Assembly (NCBI GenBank): GCA_900547835.1
Contig: URIJ01000008.1
Coordinates: 1-25,300, forward strand
Origin: an uncultured Collinsella sp.
GTDB taxonomy: Bacteria; Actinomycetota; Coriobacteriia; Coriobacteriales; Coriobacteriaceae
DNA: 25,300 nt
Direction of reading: 5' to 3'
Part shown: in pieces, positions 7,702-15,769 of the stretch
How the letters are laid out: each line of letters begins with the position of its first letter
Numbering within the stretch: the first letter of the stretch is position 1
Notes under the pieces: model-generated
The model's database searches: none
Told to the model about the DNA's origin: nothing
The model's input: the letters and a program-made list of their open reading frames with translations, nothing else
Position numbers and translations under genes: made by a program

Positions 7702-8886
7702 GTGGGCAAGGCGAAGGCTAAGGCGAAGAAAAAGACGACGGGGGCGCGGGCTAAGCGCGATCGTCGTCGGAAGCTCGCGACCGAAGCGCCCGTGTCTGCC
7801 GAGGAGTTGTTGGCGAGCGTACCGGGGCTCGATGCGCTGCAGGATGTTCCGGCGTTTGATGACCTGCCGGTCGATGAAGCCCAGCAGACTGCCTTTGATG
7901 ATTTCTGCGCACATGCCGAGGAGCCCGAGCAGATGCAGCTTGGCGCCGTGGTGCGCTTGGATCGCGGGTTTCCGCTGGTGGCGACTGCCAACGATACCTT
8001 CCGCGCCGAGCATGCCGTGGGGTTTGCCAAGTCGCGCGGCGAGGACGAGGTCCTGCTGCCTGCCGTGGGCGACCGTGTGGCGGTGCGCCGCGCTCCCGGG
8101 CACGATATGGGCGTGATTGAGTGCGTGCTGCCGCGCCGTACGAGCTTTGAGCGTTGGCGCGGCCGTGCCCGCGGAGAGCGCCAGGTGCTCTGCTCCAACG
8201 TGGATAGCGTGCTAATCGTGCAGGCGCTCGGTGCCGGTGAGGTGCTGCTCGACCGCGTGGCGCGCTCGCTGGTGTTGGCGCTCGACTGCGATGCCGAACC
8301 GGTGGTGGTGCTCACCAAAGCTGATCGCTGCGATGCCGAGGAGCTCGAGCGCGATCTGGACCGCGTGCGCCGCCTGGTGGGTCCGGACGTGCGCGTGATC
8401 GTGACGTCCTCTGCCGAGGGCCGCGGCCTGGACGAGGTCCGTGCCTGCGTGCCTGCCGGGAGCTGCGCCATGATTCTGGGCGAGTCGGGTGCCGGCAAGT
8501 CGACGCTGCTCAATGCACTGCTGGGCCACGATACGTTGGCGACCGGCGGTGTGCGCGAACGCGACGACCAGGGCCGTCACACTACCGTCGCGCGCGTGAT
8601 GGTGGCGCTGCCGGGCGACGCCGGCGTGATCGCCGATGCCCCGGGCCTGCGCAGCTTACCGCTCGTGGGTCACGAGCGGGGTCTGGCGCGCGCCTTCCCC
8701 GAGATTGTCGAGGCATCGCGCGCGTGCCGGTTTGGCGATTGCACACATACCCATGAGCCGGGCTGCGCCGTTCGCGAGGCCGAGGACGCCGGGCAGATCG
8801 ACAGCCTGCGTTTGGAAACGTTCCAAAACTTGGCGTCATCCATGCGCGTGAGTGCTCAAATGCTCGATCCCGATGTCCATCTGTAA
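7702..8886 (+). CDS. rsgA: Ribosome small subunit-dependent GTPase A
   Basis: A circularly permuted GTPase that helps late maturation of the 30S subunit. In this 394-residue form the order is a Lys/Arg-rich N-terminal extension (1-75), an OB-like segment (~80-140), G4 TKAD (205-208), G1 GESGAGKST (260-268), G3 DAPG (312-315) and a C-terminal zinc knuckle with C342, C347, H349 and C355. The G4-G1-G3 order is the permutation typical of RsgA/YjeQ. The start is the GTG at 7702, preceded by GGGAGG (7691-7696). Upstream in-frame ATGs from 7588 would read through a strong terminator. The basic extension is longer than in E. coli YjeQ and may aid rRNA binding. Confidence 0.93.
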   Translation: MGKAKAKAKKKTTGARAKRDRRRKLATEAPVSAEELLASVPGLDALQDVPAFDDLPVDEAQQTAFDDFCAHAEEPEQMQLGAVVRLDRGFPLVATANDTFRAEHAVGFAKSRGEDEVLLPAVGDRVAVRRAPGHDMGVIECVLPRRTSFERWRGRARGERQVLCSNVDSVLIVQALGAGEVLLDRVARSLVLALDCDAEPVVVLTKADRCDAEELERDLDRVRRLVGPDVRVIVTSSAEGRGLDEVRACVPAGSCAMILGESGAGKSTLLNALLGHDTLATGGVRERDDQGRHTTVARVMVALPGDAGVIADAPGLRSLPLVGHERGLARAFPEIVEASRACRFGDCTHTHEPGCAVREAEDAGQIDSLRLETFQNLASSMRVSAQMLDPDVHL

Positions 8887-8904
8887 TTGATTTTTCCTAT
8901 GACA

Positions 8905-8938
8905 GCCGTCTCCCAACTGTTCGGGAGACGGCTTTTTT
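8905..8938 (+). terminator. Rho-independent terminator of rsgA
   Basis: A 10-bp perfect stem (8905-8914/8923-8932, GCCGTCTCCC) with an 8-nt loop is followed by six T, 18 nt after the rsgA stop. Confidence 0.95.
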
Positions 8939-8976
8939 GCTGCGGAAAAGCCTCGAAACATGCAGTTTGCTGACGT

Positions 8977-9028
8977 GCTGACCAAAACCTTGCCATGAGC
9001 TTGACGGGCTGGTCAGCTTTTGGTCGGC
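8977..9028. promoter_or_regulatory. Mutually exclusive hairpins upstream of the pilus operon
   Basis: GCTGACC (8977-8983) can pair with GGTCAGC (9011-9017), which is followed by TTTT. Alternatively GCTGACCAAAA (8977-8987) can pair with TTTTGGTCGGC (9018-9028), with one G:T pair. The two pairings share a left arm and exclude each other. This may be a weak terminator or a regulatory site before the pilus promoter. Confidence 0.4.
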
Positions 9029-9035
9029 GATTGGT

Positions 9036-9064
9036 TTGACATCGAAAACCAAGATCGCGATTGC
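9036..9064 (+). promoter_or_regulatory. Promoter candidate for the Tad pilus operon
   Basis: A perfect -35 TTGACA (9036-9041) is followed at 17 bp by GATTGC (9059-9064), a poor -10. It is the best sigma-A-like signal found in the 252-bp gap before the operon. A weak -10 could mean activator dependence. Confidence 0.35.
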
Positions 9065-9138
9065 GCCGCTTTGCACTCTGACCGCCCAGACAATGGTGGT
9101 ACGGGCATTCGCCCGGCACTGCCATGAGAGGAGCGGCC

Positions 9139-9798
9139 GTGAACAAGAGCAAGCGCATCGCCATCAGTCTGGTCGCGGGCGTGCTCGCTGCTCTGCTCTG
9201 CATGGTTTACGGCTCGTCGATCCGCTCGCAAGCCGAACAGGTCCAGGCTGAGACCTTGGCCAAGTACGGTGGCGATCGCGTCGAGGTATGCGTCGCGGCG
9301 CGCGATATCGATGTGGGCGAGACCCTCGATGAGACCAATGTCATAACCCAGGAATGGCTGACGAGCCTGCTGCCGCGTGACGCGGCGACCGAGCTGCGCC
9401 AGGTGCGCGGCGACGTGACGACTTCGCGTATTCCCAAAAACGCCGTGATCTGCAATGTCTACACCAAGGCCGAGAGCCACAAGCTCGAGGTGCCTAAGGG
9501 CAAGGTCGCCGTTTCGGTGGCGGTCGATGCCGAGCACTCGGTCGGCGGTGCTACGGGCGTGGGCAGCTACGTGGATGTGTATGTGCAAAAAGACGGCGTA
9601 ACCGATCGGTTGTGCGGCGCGTACGTGATCGATACCAGTGAAGATTCCGGTGCCACGCGCGAGGGCAAGATCGAATGGGTGACGCTGGCGGCTGACCCCG
9701 AAGACGTCAAGGAACTGCTGGGGGCATCGGGCAAGGGAACGGTCAGCTTGACGATTCCCGCCACGGCGCGCGGCAAAAAGAGCGGAGGCGACGAGTGA
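9139..9798 (+). CDS. CpaB/RcpC-like SAF-domain pilus assembly protein
   Basis: First gene of the Tad/Flp pilus operon; 219 residues. One membrane segment near residues 6-24 anchors the protein, with the rest outside. An SAF domain spans about 47-105 (VCVAARDIDVGETLDETNV ... PKNAVI), typical of CpaB/RcpC proteins that assist pilus assembly. A second beta-rich part follows (~115-215). The start is GTG 9139 with GAGGAG (9128-9133) five bases upstream; ATG 9124 would contain this Shine-Dalgarno. The stop overlaps the next start (TGATG), so the genes are translationally coupled. In monoderms lacking an outer-membrane secretin, CpaB-like proteins probably act at the membrane-wall interface; that is inference. 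Confidence 0.8.
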   Translation: MNKSKRIAISLVAGVLAALLCMVYGSSIRSQAEQVQAETLAKYGGDRVEVCVAARDIDVGETLDETNVITQEWLTSLLPRDAATELRQVRGDVTTSRIPKNAVICNVYTKAESHKLEVPKGKVAVSVAVDAEHSVGGATGVGSYVDVYVQKDGVTDRLCGAYVIDTSEDSGATREGKIEWVTLAADPEDVKELLGASGKGTVSLTIPATARGKKSGGDE

Positions 9799-11444
9799 TG
9801 AAGGCGATCTGGCTTGCGTGCTGCGCGTGCGGCGATTACGGGCTGTTGCAGCGGGAAGTCGAGGGCCGTGATACGGGTGCACAGGTGCTTCGCGTGGGTG
9901 ACCTGGACGGGCTGGTTTCCATGGCGCGGGCGTTTCCGTCGCGCCGCGGGGCTGCCATCATCGCGGCGTCTCTGTTTGATACCGAAGATGTGCGCAAGAC
10001 TGTTGCGCGCCTGACGGCCGAAGGCCGCGTGAGTCGCGTGGTCGTGTTGATAGAAGCACTCGATCCATCGGATATCGAGGGGCTGTTTCGCGCAGGGGCG
10101 ACCGAGGTCATCGCTGCGCACAGTATATGCGGCAACGGGCGCGCGGGCGAGGGAGCGGTTGATTCCGATCGGTGCATGACGATTGAGCCCGATGCTTTTG
10201 TTGATAGGGAACCCGGGGCGCCTCGCGCTACAAGAGGCCCGCGTGTTGATGATTATGGAAAAGCGGAAGCCGAGCATGGTCGGCGCCCCCGGAACCCCCT
10301 TGTATACGATGACGCTGGAGAGCCGGCGCAGCATGCTGGCGACTCCCCGGCTGTAGATATGGGATACGTGCACGGCGTGAATCTGGCGGATGAACTCGAC
10401 GAAGTTGAGGGCTTTGCCGGGTGCGGCGAGTTGTCGCTGATGCAGCATGAGCAGATTGCACAGAACGAGCCTGCCTCGCAGACCGAACAAGCTGCCATGC
10501 CGGCTTGGACGCAGCGTGTGGTTGCGGCGGGGGAGACGGGGACGCTGTCACCGACGCCCGCCCCGCCGCCTCCGATGCCGCCGGCAGACGCTGCCGCTCC
10601 GCAGCATCGAGCTCCGGTCATCTGCGCCATTTCGGGTTCGGGCGGTTGCGGCAAGTCGACGATCGTTGCCACCATGGCACACACATCGTCGCTGTTGGGC
10701 TTGCGTGCCGCCGTGCTCGACCTGGACCTGATGTTTGGAAACCTTTACGACTTGTTAGGCGTCGATGCTCCGCGCGATATGGCGGCACTTATCGAGCCGG
10801 CGGCGGGCGCGCTCACCGAGCCGGATATCGTAGCCACATCGATGCGCGTGGCGCCGGGCGTTACGCTCTGGGGTCCCGTCGCGGCGCCCGAGCAAGCCGA
10901 GCTCATGGCATGTCCGGTGGAGCTACTGCTTGATGTTCTGCGTCGCGAATCCGACGTGGTCTTTATCGATACCTCGGTCTTTTGGGGCGACGCCGTGGCG
11001 GCTGCGGTGGCGGCGAGCGACCGTTGCCTGGTCGTTGGCGATGCTGCGGTGTCGTCCGCGACATCGGCGTCGCGCGTCATTGAACTGGCAAGTCGAGTAG
11101 GTGTGCCGCGCACGCGCATGAGCGCCGTGTTCAACCGGTTCGGTGCGCGCGGGGCAGACGAGGACGTCGCCATGCGCTTTGAGATTGCCTGTGCGTTGAG
11201 CTCCAAGATTCGTATCGCCGATGGCGGGCAGGATCTCGCCGCGCTCATGGCGTTTGGGCGCGCTGATGAGGCAGTGGGGCAGACCAGCGCTTTTGCGACC
11301 AGCGTGCGCGAGGCCACGCGCGAGATGCTCGTGGAACTGGGGTGCGCCGTCGGCCCTTGGAGCGATATGGTCGCCGACCGTGCAACGCGCACCGAACGCC
11401 CGCGTATCCGCCTTCCCTGGTCGCGCGAGGGTGATCAGCGATGA
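9798..11444 (+). CDS. CpaE/TadZ-like pilus localisation ATPase
   Basis: A 548-residue member of the MinD/ParA-like CpaE/TadZ group that positions the Tad pilus machine. The first ~105 residues look like a receiver-type domain (KAIWLACCACGDYG ... GATEVI) without an obvious phospho-acceptor set. Residues ~115-270 are a low-complexity, Pro-rich linker with PTPAPPPPMPP. The ATPase domain starts at ~275 with P-loop SGSGGCGKST (279-288, K286), then VLDLDLMFGN and VVFIDTS. The signature lysine of a deviant Walker A (xKGGxGK) is Ser281 here. An in-frame GTG at 9795 is an equally possible start; GGAGG at 9784-9788 serves both. It overlaps tadA by ATGA at its end. Confidence 0.85.
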   Translation: MKAIWLACCACGDYGLLQREVEGRDTGAQVLRVGDLDGLVSMARAFPSRRGAAIIAASLFDTEDVRKTVARLTAEGRVSRVVVLIEALDPSDIEGLFRAGATEVIAAHSICGNGRAGEGAVDSDRCMTIEPDAFVDREPGAPRATRGPRVDDYGKAEAEHGRRPRNPLVYDDAGEPAQHAGDSPAVDMGYVHGVNLADELDEVEGFAGCGELSLMQHEQIAQNEPASQTEQAAMPAWTQRVVAAGETGTLSPTPAPPPPMPPADAAAPQHRAPVICAISGSGGCGKSTIVATMAHTSSLLGLRAAVLDLDLMFGNLYDLLGVDAPRDMAALIEPAAGALTEPDIVATSMRVAPGVTLWGPVAAPEQAELMACPVELLLDVLRRESDVVFIDTSVFWGDAVAAAVAASDRCLVVGDAAVSSATSASRVIELASRVGVPRTRMSAVFNRFGARGADEDVAMRFEIACALSSKIRIADGGQDLAALMAFGRADEAVGQTSAFATSVREATREMLVELGCAVGPWSDMVADRATRTERPRIRLPWSREGDQR

Positions 11445-12769
11445 GCCTGCAAACGAGGATTAAGGCTGCCGGCGCTGCAGCGGCGGCAGCGCCTGTAGAT
11501 GCGGGGCGTCGCCGCGCGGTGAAACGACGCACCAAGCGCGCCGTGATGGACCGCATGGGTTACGACGAAGTGGCGCGTATCAGCGCCTATATCGACCCGG
11601 CACTTGCCCGCTCGGAATTGCGTCCCGCGGTGGAGGCGGCGCTCAATGTTGAGGAACCGACCGATCTCGCGACGCCCGAGCGCGAGACCATCATCGACGA
11701 GATTTTGGATGACGTGGTGGGCTTGGGGCCGTTGCAGCCGCTCATCGAGGACGACACCGTTACCGAGATCATGATTAACGGCTGCCGCTCGGCTTTCTTT
11801 GAACGCGGCGGCGTCTTGCACCCCATCGAGCATGCGTTTGAGGATGATGAGCAGATCCGTGTGCTTATCGACCGCATCATCTCGCCACTTGGCCGCCGTA
11901 TCGACGAGCGCAGCCCCATCGTCAACGCCCGCCTCAAAACGGGCTATCGCGTCAACGCGGTGATTCCGCCTGTGGCGATTGACGGACCGATTCTCACCAT
12001 CCGAAAGTTCTCGGACCGCATCTGCTCGCTGGACGAGCTTGTGGGGCTGGGGTCGCTGCCGCTTTGGTATGCGCAGCTGCTGTCGTGCGCGGTGTCGCTG
12101 CGACAGGACCTGGCGGTTGCGGGAGGCACGGGATCTGGTAAGACCACCCTGCTCAACGCGTTGTCATGTGAGATTTCCACCGGCGAGCGCATCGTGACGA
12201 TCGAGGACTCTGCCGAGCTCAAGTTTGCGCATCATCCGCACGTGGTGCGCCTAGAGGCGCGCGAGGCTTCAATTGAGGGCGAGGGCGCGGTGACGATCCG
12301 CGACCTGGTGACCAATGCCCTGCGCATGCGCCCCGACCGCATCGTGGTGGGCGAGGTGCGCGGTGCCGAGTGCTGCGACATGTTGCAGGCCATGAACACG
12401 GGCCACGACGGGTCGCTCACCACACTTCATGCGGGTTCAGAACAGGAGACCGTGGTGCGTCTGACGTTGCTTGCACGTTATGGCATCGATCTGCCGAGCG
12501 AGCTCATCGAGGAGCAGATTGCCATGGCGCTCGACGGCATCGTGATGTCCGAGCGCCACGCCGATGGCAGGCGTTTCGTCTCCTCGTATTCGGGGGTGCG
12601 TCGCGCCGCGTCGGGCGGCGTAGAGCTCGAGCGCTATGTGACTTTCGATGCCGCCGAGCGCACCTGGACGCTTGACCGCGAGCCGCCGTTTATCGCAGAA
12701 GGCCTGCGGTCGGGGACGCTCACACAAGAGGAGGTGGACGAATGGAGGTCGCTGTGCCCCTCGTCGTAG
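11441..12769 (+). CDS. tadA: TadA/CpaF secretion ATPase of the Tad pilus
   Basis: The 442-residue hexameric motor that drives pilin polymerisation (type II/IV secretion GspE-like, CpaF branch). An N-terminal helical region is followed by INGCRSAFFERGG and RIDERSPIVNARL. The P-loop GGTGSGKTT is at 228-236 (K234), then IEDSAEL and the Asp/Glu-box region. Walker B-like RIVVGEVRGAE contains E305, followed by the His-box TTLHAG. All features expected for an active motor are present. It overlaps cpaE by ATGA and tadB by 28 bp. It should act on TadB/TadC in the membrane and the Flp pilins encoded downstream. Confidence 0.93.
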   Translation: MSLQTRIKAAGAAAAAAPVDAGRRRAVKRRTKRAVMDRMGYDEVARISAYIDPALARSELRPAVEAALNVEEPTDLATPERETIIDEILDDVVGLGPLQPLIEDDTVTEIMINGCRSAFFERGGVLHPIEHAFEDDEQIRVLIDRIISPLGRRIDERSPIVNARLKTGYRVNAVIPPVAIDGPILTIRKFSDRICSLDELVGLGSLPLWYAQLLSCAVSLRQDLAVAGGTGSGKTTLLNALSCEISTGERIVTIEDSAELKFAHHPHVVRLEAREASIEGEGAVTIRDLVTNALRMRPDRIVVGEVRGAECCDMLQAMNTGHDGSLTTLHAGSEQETVVRLTLLARYGIDLPSELIEEQIAMALDGIVMSERHADGRRFVSSYSGVRRAASGGVELERYVTFDAAERTWTLDREPPFIAEGLRSGTLTQEEVDEWRSLCPSS

Positions 12770-13668
12770 GGGGTTTGGCAGGGTTTTCTGTTGCGACGGC
12801 GTGCGGGGCGGAACCTCGTGTGCCGCAGGTGCCGCCGGCGGAGCTGGCGCGTCAGGCGCTCGAGACGGTGGCAGAGAAGCTGCCGCGTGAGCTGGTGGAA
12901 AACGATCTGCTGAAAAAGATCGCCCGTTCGTGGGCATCGCTGGCTCCGGCGCGTCGCCTTGGCCTCGTGATCGAGGATGCTTCGGAGCGTTTGGCGTTTC
13001 TGCTGCTATCGAGCGGTGTCTGCTGCGTTTTACTAACGATGGTGTCGTTATCGCCCCTCGGGTTTGCCTTGGGACTTGTTGCTCCGATTGCCGCTGGCGC
13101 CGCTCGGGATGGCTTTGAGAGCCGGCGCGAGCAACACGATGCAGAAGAGGCCATGCCCGAGGCGTTTACCGCACTTTCCATGTCGCTTGCCTCGGGACAT
13201 TCGCTGGCCCAGGGCATGCGCTTTGTGGGCGCTCATGCGCAAGAGCCGGTGCATACCGAGTTTTTGCGGGTGGCGGCGGCGATCGATTGCGGTATCTCGG
13301 CGACCGACGCGCTCGATGACTTGCTCGTGCGCATCGACGCCCCCGGTCTTTCGCTTGTGACCTTGGCGCTTAAGGTGTCACAGCGCACCGGCGCTCCGCT
13401 TGCCGACTTACTGTCCGAGGCGTCGAGCATGGTGGGGGAGCGCATTGAGCTCAAGCGCCGCCTGGATGTTAAGACGTCGCAGGCTCGCATGTCTGCGCAT
13501 ATGGTCGCGGCGATGCCGGCGGGCATGTGCGCGGTGTTGGCGCTGCTTTCGGCAGATTTTCGTCGCGGTCTTGCGACGCCTGCCGGCGCGGGCGCTGTGG
13601 TGCTGGGTCTAGCCCTCAACGTCGTTGCCCTGGTGGTTATCCGGCGCATTATGCGGGTGGAGCTATGA
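12742..13668 (+). CDS. tadB: TadB inner-membrane platform protein
   Basis: A 308-residue type II secretion F-domain protein that, with TadC, forms the membrane platform on which TadA works. There is an N-terminal hydrophobic segment, a second membrane region near 87-130, and a conserved cytoplasmic F-domain with LSMSLASGHSLAQGM and VSQRTGAPLADLL. A C-terminal membrane pair lies at ~255-302. The start ATG 12742 lies inside tadA, behind a strong AGGAGG; the stop overlaps tadC by ATGA. Confidence 0.88.
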   Translation: MEVAVPLVVGGLAGFSVATACGAEPRVPQVPPAELARQALETVAEKLPRELVENDLLKKIARSWASLAPARRLGLVIEDASERLAFLLLSSGVCCVLLTMVSLSPLGFALGLVAPIAAGAARDGFESRREQHDAEEAMPEAFTALSMSLASGHSLAQGMRFVGAHAQEPVHTEFLRVAAAIDCGISATDALDDLLVRIDAPGLSLVTLALKVSQRTGAPLADLLSEASSMVGERIELKRRLDVKTSQARMSAHMVAAMPAGMCAVLALLSADFRRGLATPAGAGAVVLGLALNVVALVVIRRIMRVEL

Positions 13669-14306
13669 GCGCCCCGGTTGCAGTTGTGGCTTGCCTGTGT
13701 GCCCTGAGTGTATTTGTCGCGACGGGTTTGGATCGGGCGGATGCGCGCAAGATCGCAGGGGCCTGCAAGCGCGAGGCGGTGCTGGTCGCTGCCGCGGGTC
13801 GCTCGGTGGTCGATGCCCTGACCGCGCGAGTGAAGGGCGCGGTTGGAGCGGGAGGCCCGGCGCGAGTGTCGCTCGGCGAAGTGTCCGAGATGATCGATGT
13901 TGTGCGCTTGGGCCTTTCGGCCGGTCTTTCGTTTGATGCGGCGCTTGAGATTTTCTGCGCCAACCGCCGGTCAGTGCTGGCTCTTCGCCTTGAGCGGGCC
14001 TGCATGGCGTGGCAGGTGGGCGTGGGCACGCGTGAGGACGAGTTGTTGGCCGCCGCGCGCGACCTGGACGTGCGAGCGCTCGAGACCTTTGCCATCACGG
14101 TGGGGCAGGCGCTCGCCCTGGGTGCCCCACTTGCCGAGACGCTGGCCGCTCAAAGTCGCGAGATCCGTGCGGCTCATCGCGCCGCGGTCGAGCGCGAGAT
14201 CGAGCGTGCGCCCGTCAAGCTGCTGATTCCCACCGGCACGCTCATCTTGCCGGCGTTGCTTCTGTCCATATTGGGCCCGCTGCTGGGAGCAGGCGGGATG
14301 ATGTAG
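13665..14306 (+). CDS. tadC: TadC inner-membrane platform protein
   Basis: A 213-residue partner of TadB with a type II secretion F-domain: EMIDVVRLGLSAGLSFDAAL (~71-90), QALALGAPLAETL (~145-157), and a final membrane pair from ~178. An N-terminal membrane segment covers residues 1-20. The start ATG overlaps the tadB stop (ATGA); the longer open frame back to 13527 is a shadow inside tadB. The stop is followed directly by GGAGG for the first pilin gene. Confidence 0.86.
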   Translation: MSAPVAVVACLCALSVFVATGLDRADARKIAGACKREAVLVAAAGRSVVDALTARVKGAVGAGGPARVSLGEVSEMIDVVRLGLSAGLSFDAALEIFCANRRSVLALRLERACMAWQVGVGTREDELLAAARDLDVRALETFAITVGQALALGAPLAETLAAQSREIRAAHRAAVEREIERAPVKLLIPTGTLILPALLLSILGPLLGAGGMM

Positions 14307-14316
14307 GGAGGAATAC

Positions 14317-14550
14317 ATGAACACGATGGTCGAAGTTGCTGACAAGGCTTGGAACTGGGCTTTTTGCCGGGCGATTCTCGCTCGCCAGCATGCCAAGGAG
14401 CTGTTGCAGGAGGAGAGCGCGCAGGGTACCACCGAGTACGCCATCTTGGTGGGTGTGCTTGTGGTGATCGCGATTATTGCCATCGTTGCATTTAAAGGCA
14501 AGGTCCAAGATCTATGGAACGCTATCAGCGAGGGCATCAACAGCCTGTAG
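14317..14550 (+). CDS. Flp-type prepilin, probable major pilin
   Basis: A 77-residue prepilin. A 35-residue charged leader ends in EESA, followed by Q-G-T-T-E-Y. Cleavage after A35 would put Glu at +5 and Tyr at +6, as in Flp pilins, and a hydrophobic helix runs to ~59. The tail is short (GKVQDLWNAISEG). The leader is unusually long compared with the 10-12 residues in the other pilin-like proteins here. GGGAGG (14306-14311) lies five bases upstream. Its position right after tadC, strong ribosome-binding site and small size make it the likely fibre subunit. Confidence 0.88.
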   Translation: MNTMVEVADKAWNWAFCRAILARQHAKELLQEESAQGTTEYAILVGVLVVIAIIAIVAFKGKVQDLWNAISEGINSL

Positions 14551-15077
14551 AGGGCGAGCGCCCCATCGGGGTGTTGCTGGTGTTTGCATGCCTGACCGTG
14601 GCGATAGCGGCGGTGCTTTGGGGGCTTAACGCCGCGCGGCAGCAGCGTCCTGGGGCCGCCTTCGATTCGGGCTCAGATTCGGCGGTGGCGTCTCAAAAAG
14701 ATGAGATGCGAGATGCGGACGATTCGGATGTCGCTGTCACGGCGCAAACCTTTCTGCGGACGCTCGACAAGCGGTCTGGCACTGCGACGGATTCGCCTGA
14801 GGACAACGCGATTGCGGTCCGGCTTGCATGGTCCGAGGACCGACCGATGACCGAGGCAGCGGCGGATATGTTACGCGCCTACCGCGAGGTGCCAACGGCC
14901 CAGCTCGCCCTGAGCGGCTATCTCGATATTAAGGGCAACGTATGGGGCGCTATCGTGCGTGGCGGACGCGGCTGGGTCGATATGGTGACGGTTGCCGCGG
15001 ATGCTGGCGATGCTTCGTGTCGTCTGCGCGCGGTGCGCCTGGTCCCGCAAACAATAAGCTCAAAGGAGGGATCGTGA
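14514..15077 (+). CDS. Unknown single-pass membrane protein of the pilus operon
   Basis: A 187-residue protein I do not recognise. Residues ~18-38 (IGVLLVFACLTVAIAAVLWGL) form one membrane segment after a short basic N-terminus, so most of the chain should be outside. The exported part is acidic and polar, with no catalytic motif or AQxTxE prepilin site. The start ATG lies inside the preceding pilin gene (37-bp overlap). The only later alternative, GTG 14571, would cut into the membrane segment. The stop is one base before the next pilin gene. Its place between two pilin genes suggests a pilus assembly or minor structural role; this is inference. Confidence 0.65.
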   Translation: MERYQRGHQQPVEGERPIGVLLVFACLTVAIAAVLWGLNAARQQRPGAAFDSGSDSAVASQKDEMRDADDSDVAVTAQTFLRTLDKRSGTATDSPEDNAIAVRLAWSEDRPMTEAAADMLRAYREVPTAQLALSGYLDIKGNVWGAIVRGGRGWVDMVTVAADAGDASCRLRAVRLVPQTISSKEGS

Positions 15078-15078
15078 A

Positions 15079-15297
15079 ATGCATGGCGTTCTGCGTGAAG
15101 AGGTTGCCCAAGCGACTGTGGAATACGCCATCGTCACGGTGGCGCTGCTATCGATCGTGCTGGCGATTGCGGGACTTTGGCGTGCTGGCACCGATGGACG
15201 CTTGGCAGCGCTGGTTGAGCGGGCGGCATCCCATGGCGGTGCCTCGATGTCGGTTATCGACGCCGCCGCGGGCGCTAAGGACATCGCGTTGTATTGA
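15079..15297 (+). CDS. Second Flp-type prepilin (minor pilin candidate)
   Basis: A 72-residue prepilin with a short leader (MHGVLREEVA), then Q-A-T-V-E-Y, giving predicted cleavage after A10 with E15 at +5. A hydrophobic helix (~16-33) and a small polar tail with Gly/Ala-rich end follow. AAGGAGGG (15063-15070) is a very strong ribosome-binding site. The stop TGA (15295-15297) overlaps a possible ATT start of the next gene. Its sequence differs from the first pilin outside the helix, so it is not a simple duplicate. Confidence 0.82.
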   Translation: MHGVLREEVAQATVEYAIVTVALLSIVLAIAGLWRAGTDGRLAALVERAASHGGASMSVIDAAAGAKDIALY

Positions 15298-15769
15298 TAT
15301 CGCGCGCGAGGACCGGGCGCAGTCTACGGTCGAGGCTGCTTTTTTGCTGCCGACGTTTCTGACGCTCATCCTTCTCGCACTGCAACCGGTGTGCCTGCTC
15401 TATACGCGCGCGGTCATGGAGTCTGCCGCCGCCGAGACCGCGCGGCTCATGACCACGACGACGGCGGAGGACGACGATCTTAAGGAGTTCACCCGCCGCC
15501 GGCTTGCCGCAGTGCCCAACGTTTCGATCTTTCATGCCGGCGGGCCGTTGTCGTGGGATATCGAGCTTGGCCGGGCCGGTGCGGGTGGCGTCTCGTCCGT
15601 GTCCGTTTCCGGCGAGGTCAGGCCGTTGCCTGTGATCGGTGCGTTTGCGCAGGCTATGGGTGGTACCGCCGAGGGCGGCTACGTTGAGCTCAAGGTCGAT
15701 GTCTCGTATCAATCGCGTCCCGAATGGCTGGAGGGAGATTATGATTCGTGGATTGTTGCATGGGATTAA
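15233..15769 (+). CDS. tadE: TadE-like pseudopilin
   Basis: TadE-family minor pilin: the motif A|Q-S-T-V-E with a hydrophobic helix (AAFLLPTFLTLILLAL) starts the conserved part, then an extracellular domain of ~110 residues. The coordinates use the earliest conventional codon, ATG 15233, which gives 178 residues and overlaps the previous gene by 65 bp without a good ribosome-binding site. The better biological fit may be ATT at 15293-15295, giving 158 residues. It follows TAAGGA (15276-15281), overlaps the upstream TGA, and yields a 9-residue leader like its paralogues. No ATG, GTG or TTG exists in frame between 15242 and the motif. The stop overlaps the next gene by 29 bp. Confidence 0.8.
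   Translation: MAVPRCRLSTPPRALRTSRCIDIAREDRAQSTVEAAFLLPTFLTLILLALQPVCLLYTRAVMESAAAETARLMTTTTAEDDDLKEFTRRRLAAVPNVSIFHAGGPLSWDIELGRAGAGGVSSVSVSGEVRPLPVIGAFAQAMGGTAEGGYVELKVDVSYQSRPEWLEGDYDSWIVAWD

Noticed and set aside
13527..13664. N-terminal extension of tadC from 13527
   Set aside because: It lies wholly inside tadB in another frame, and ATG 13665 makes the usual ATGA overlap.
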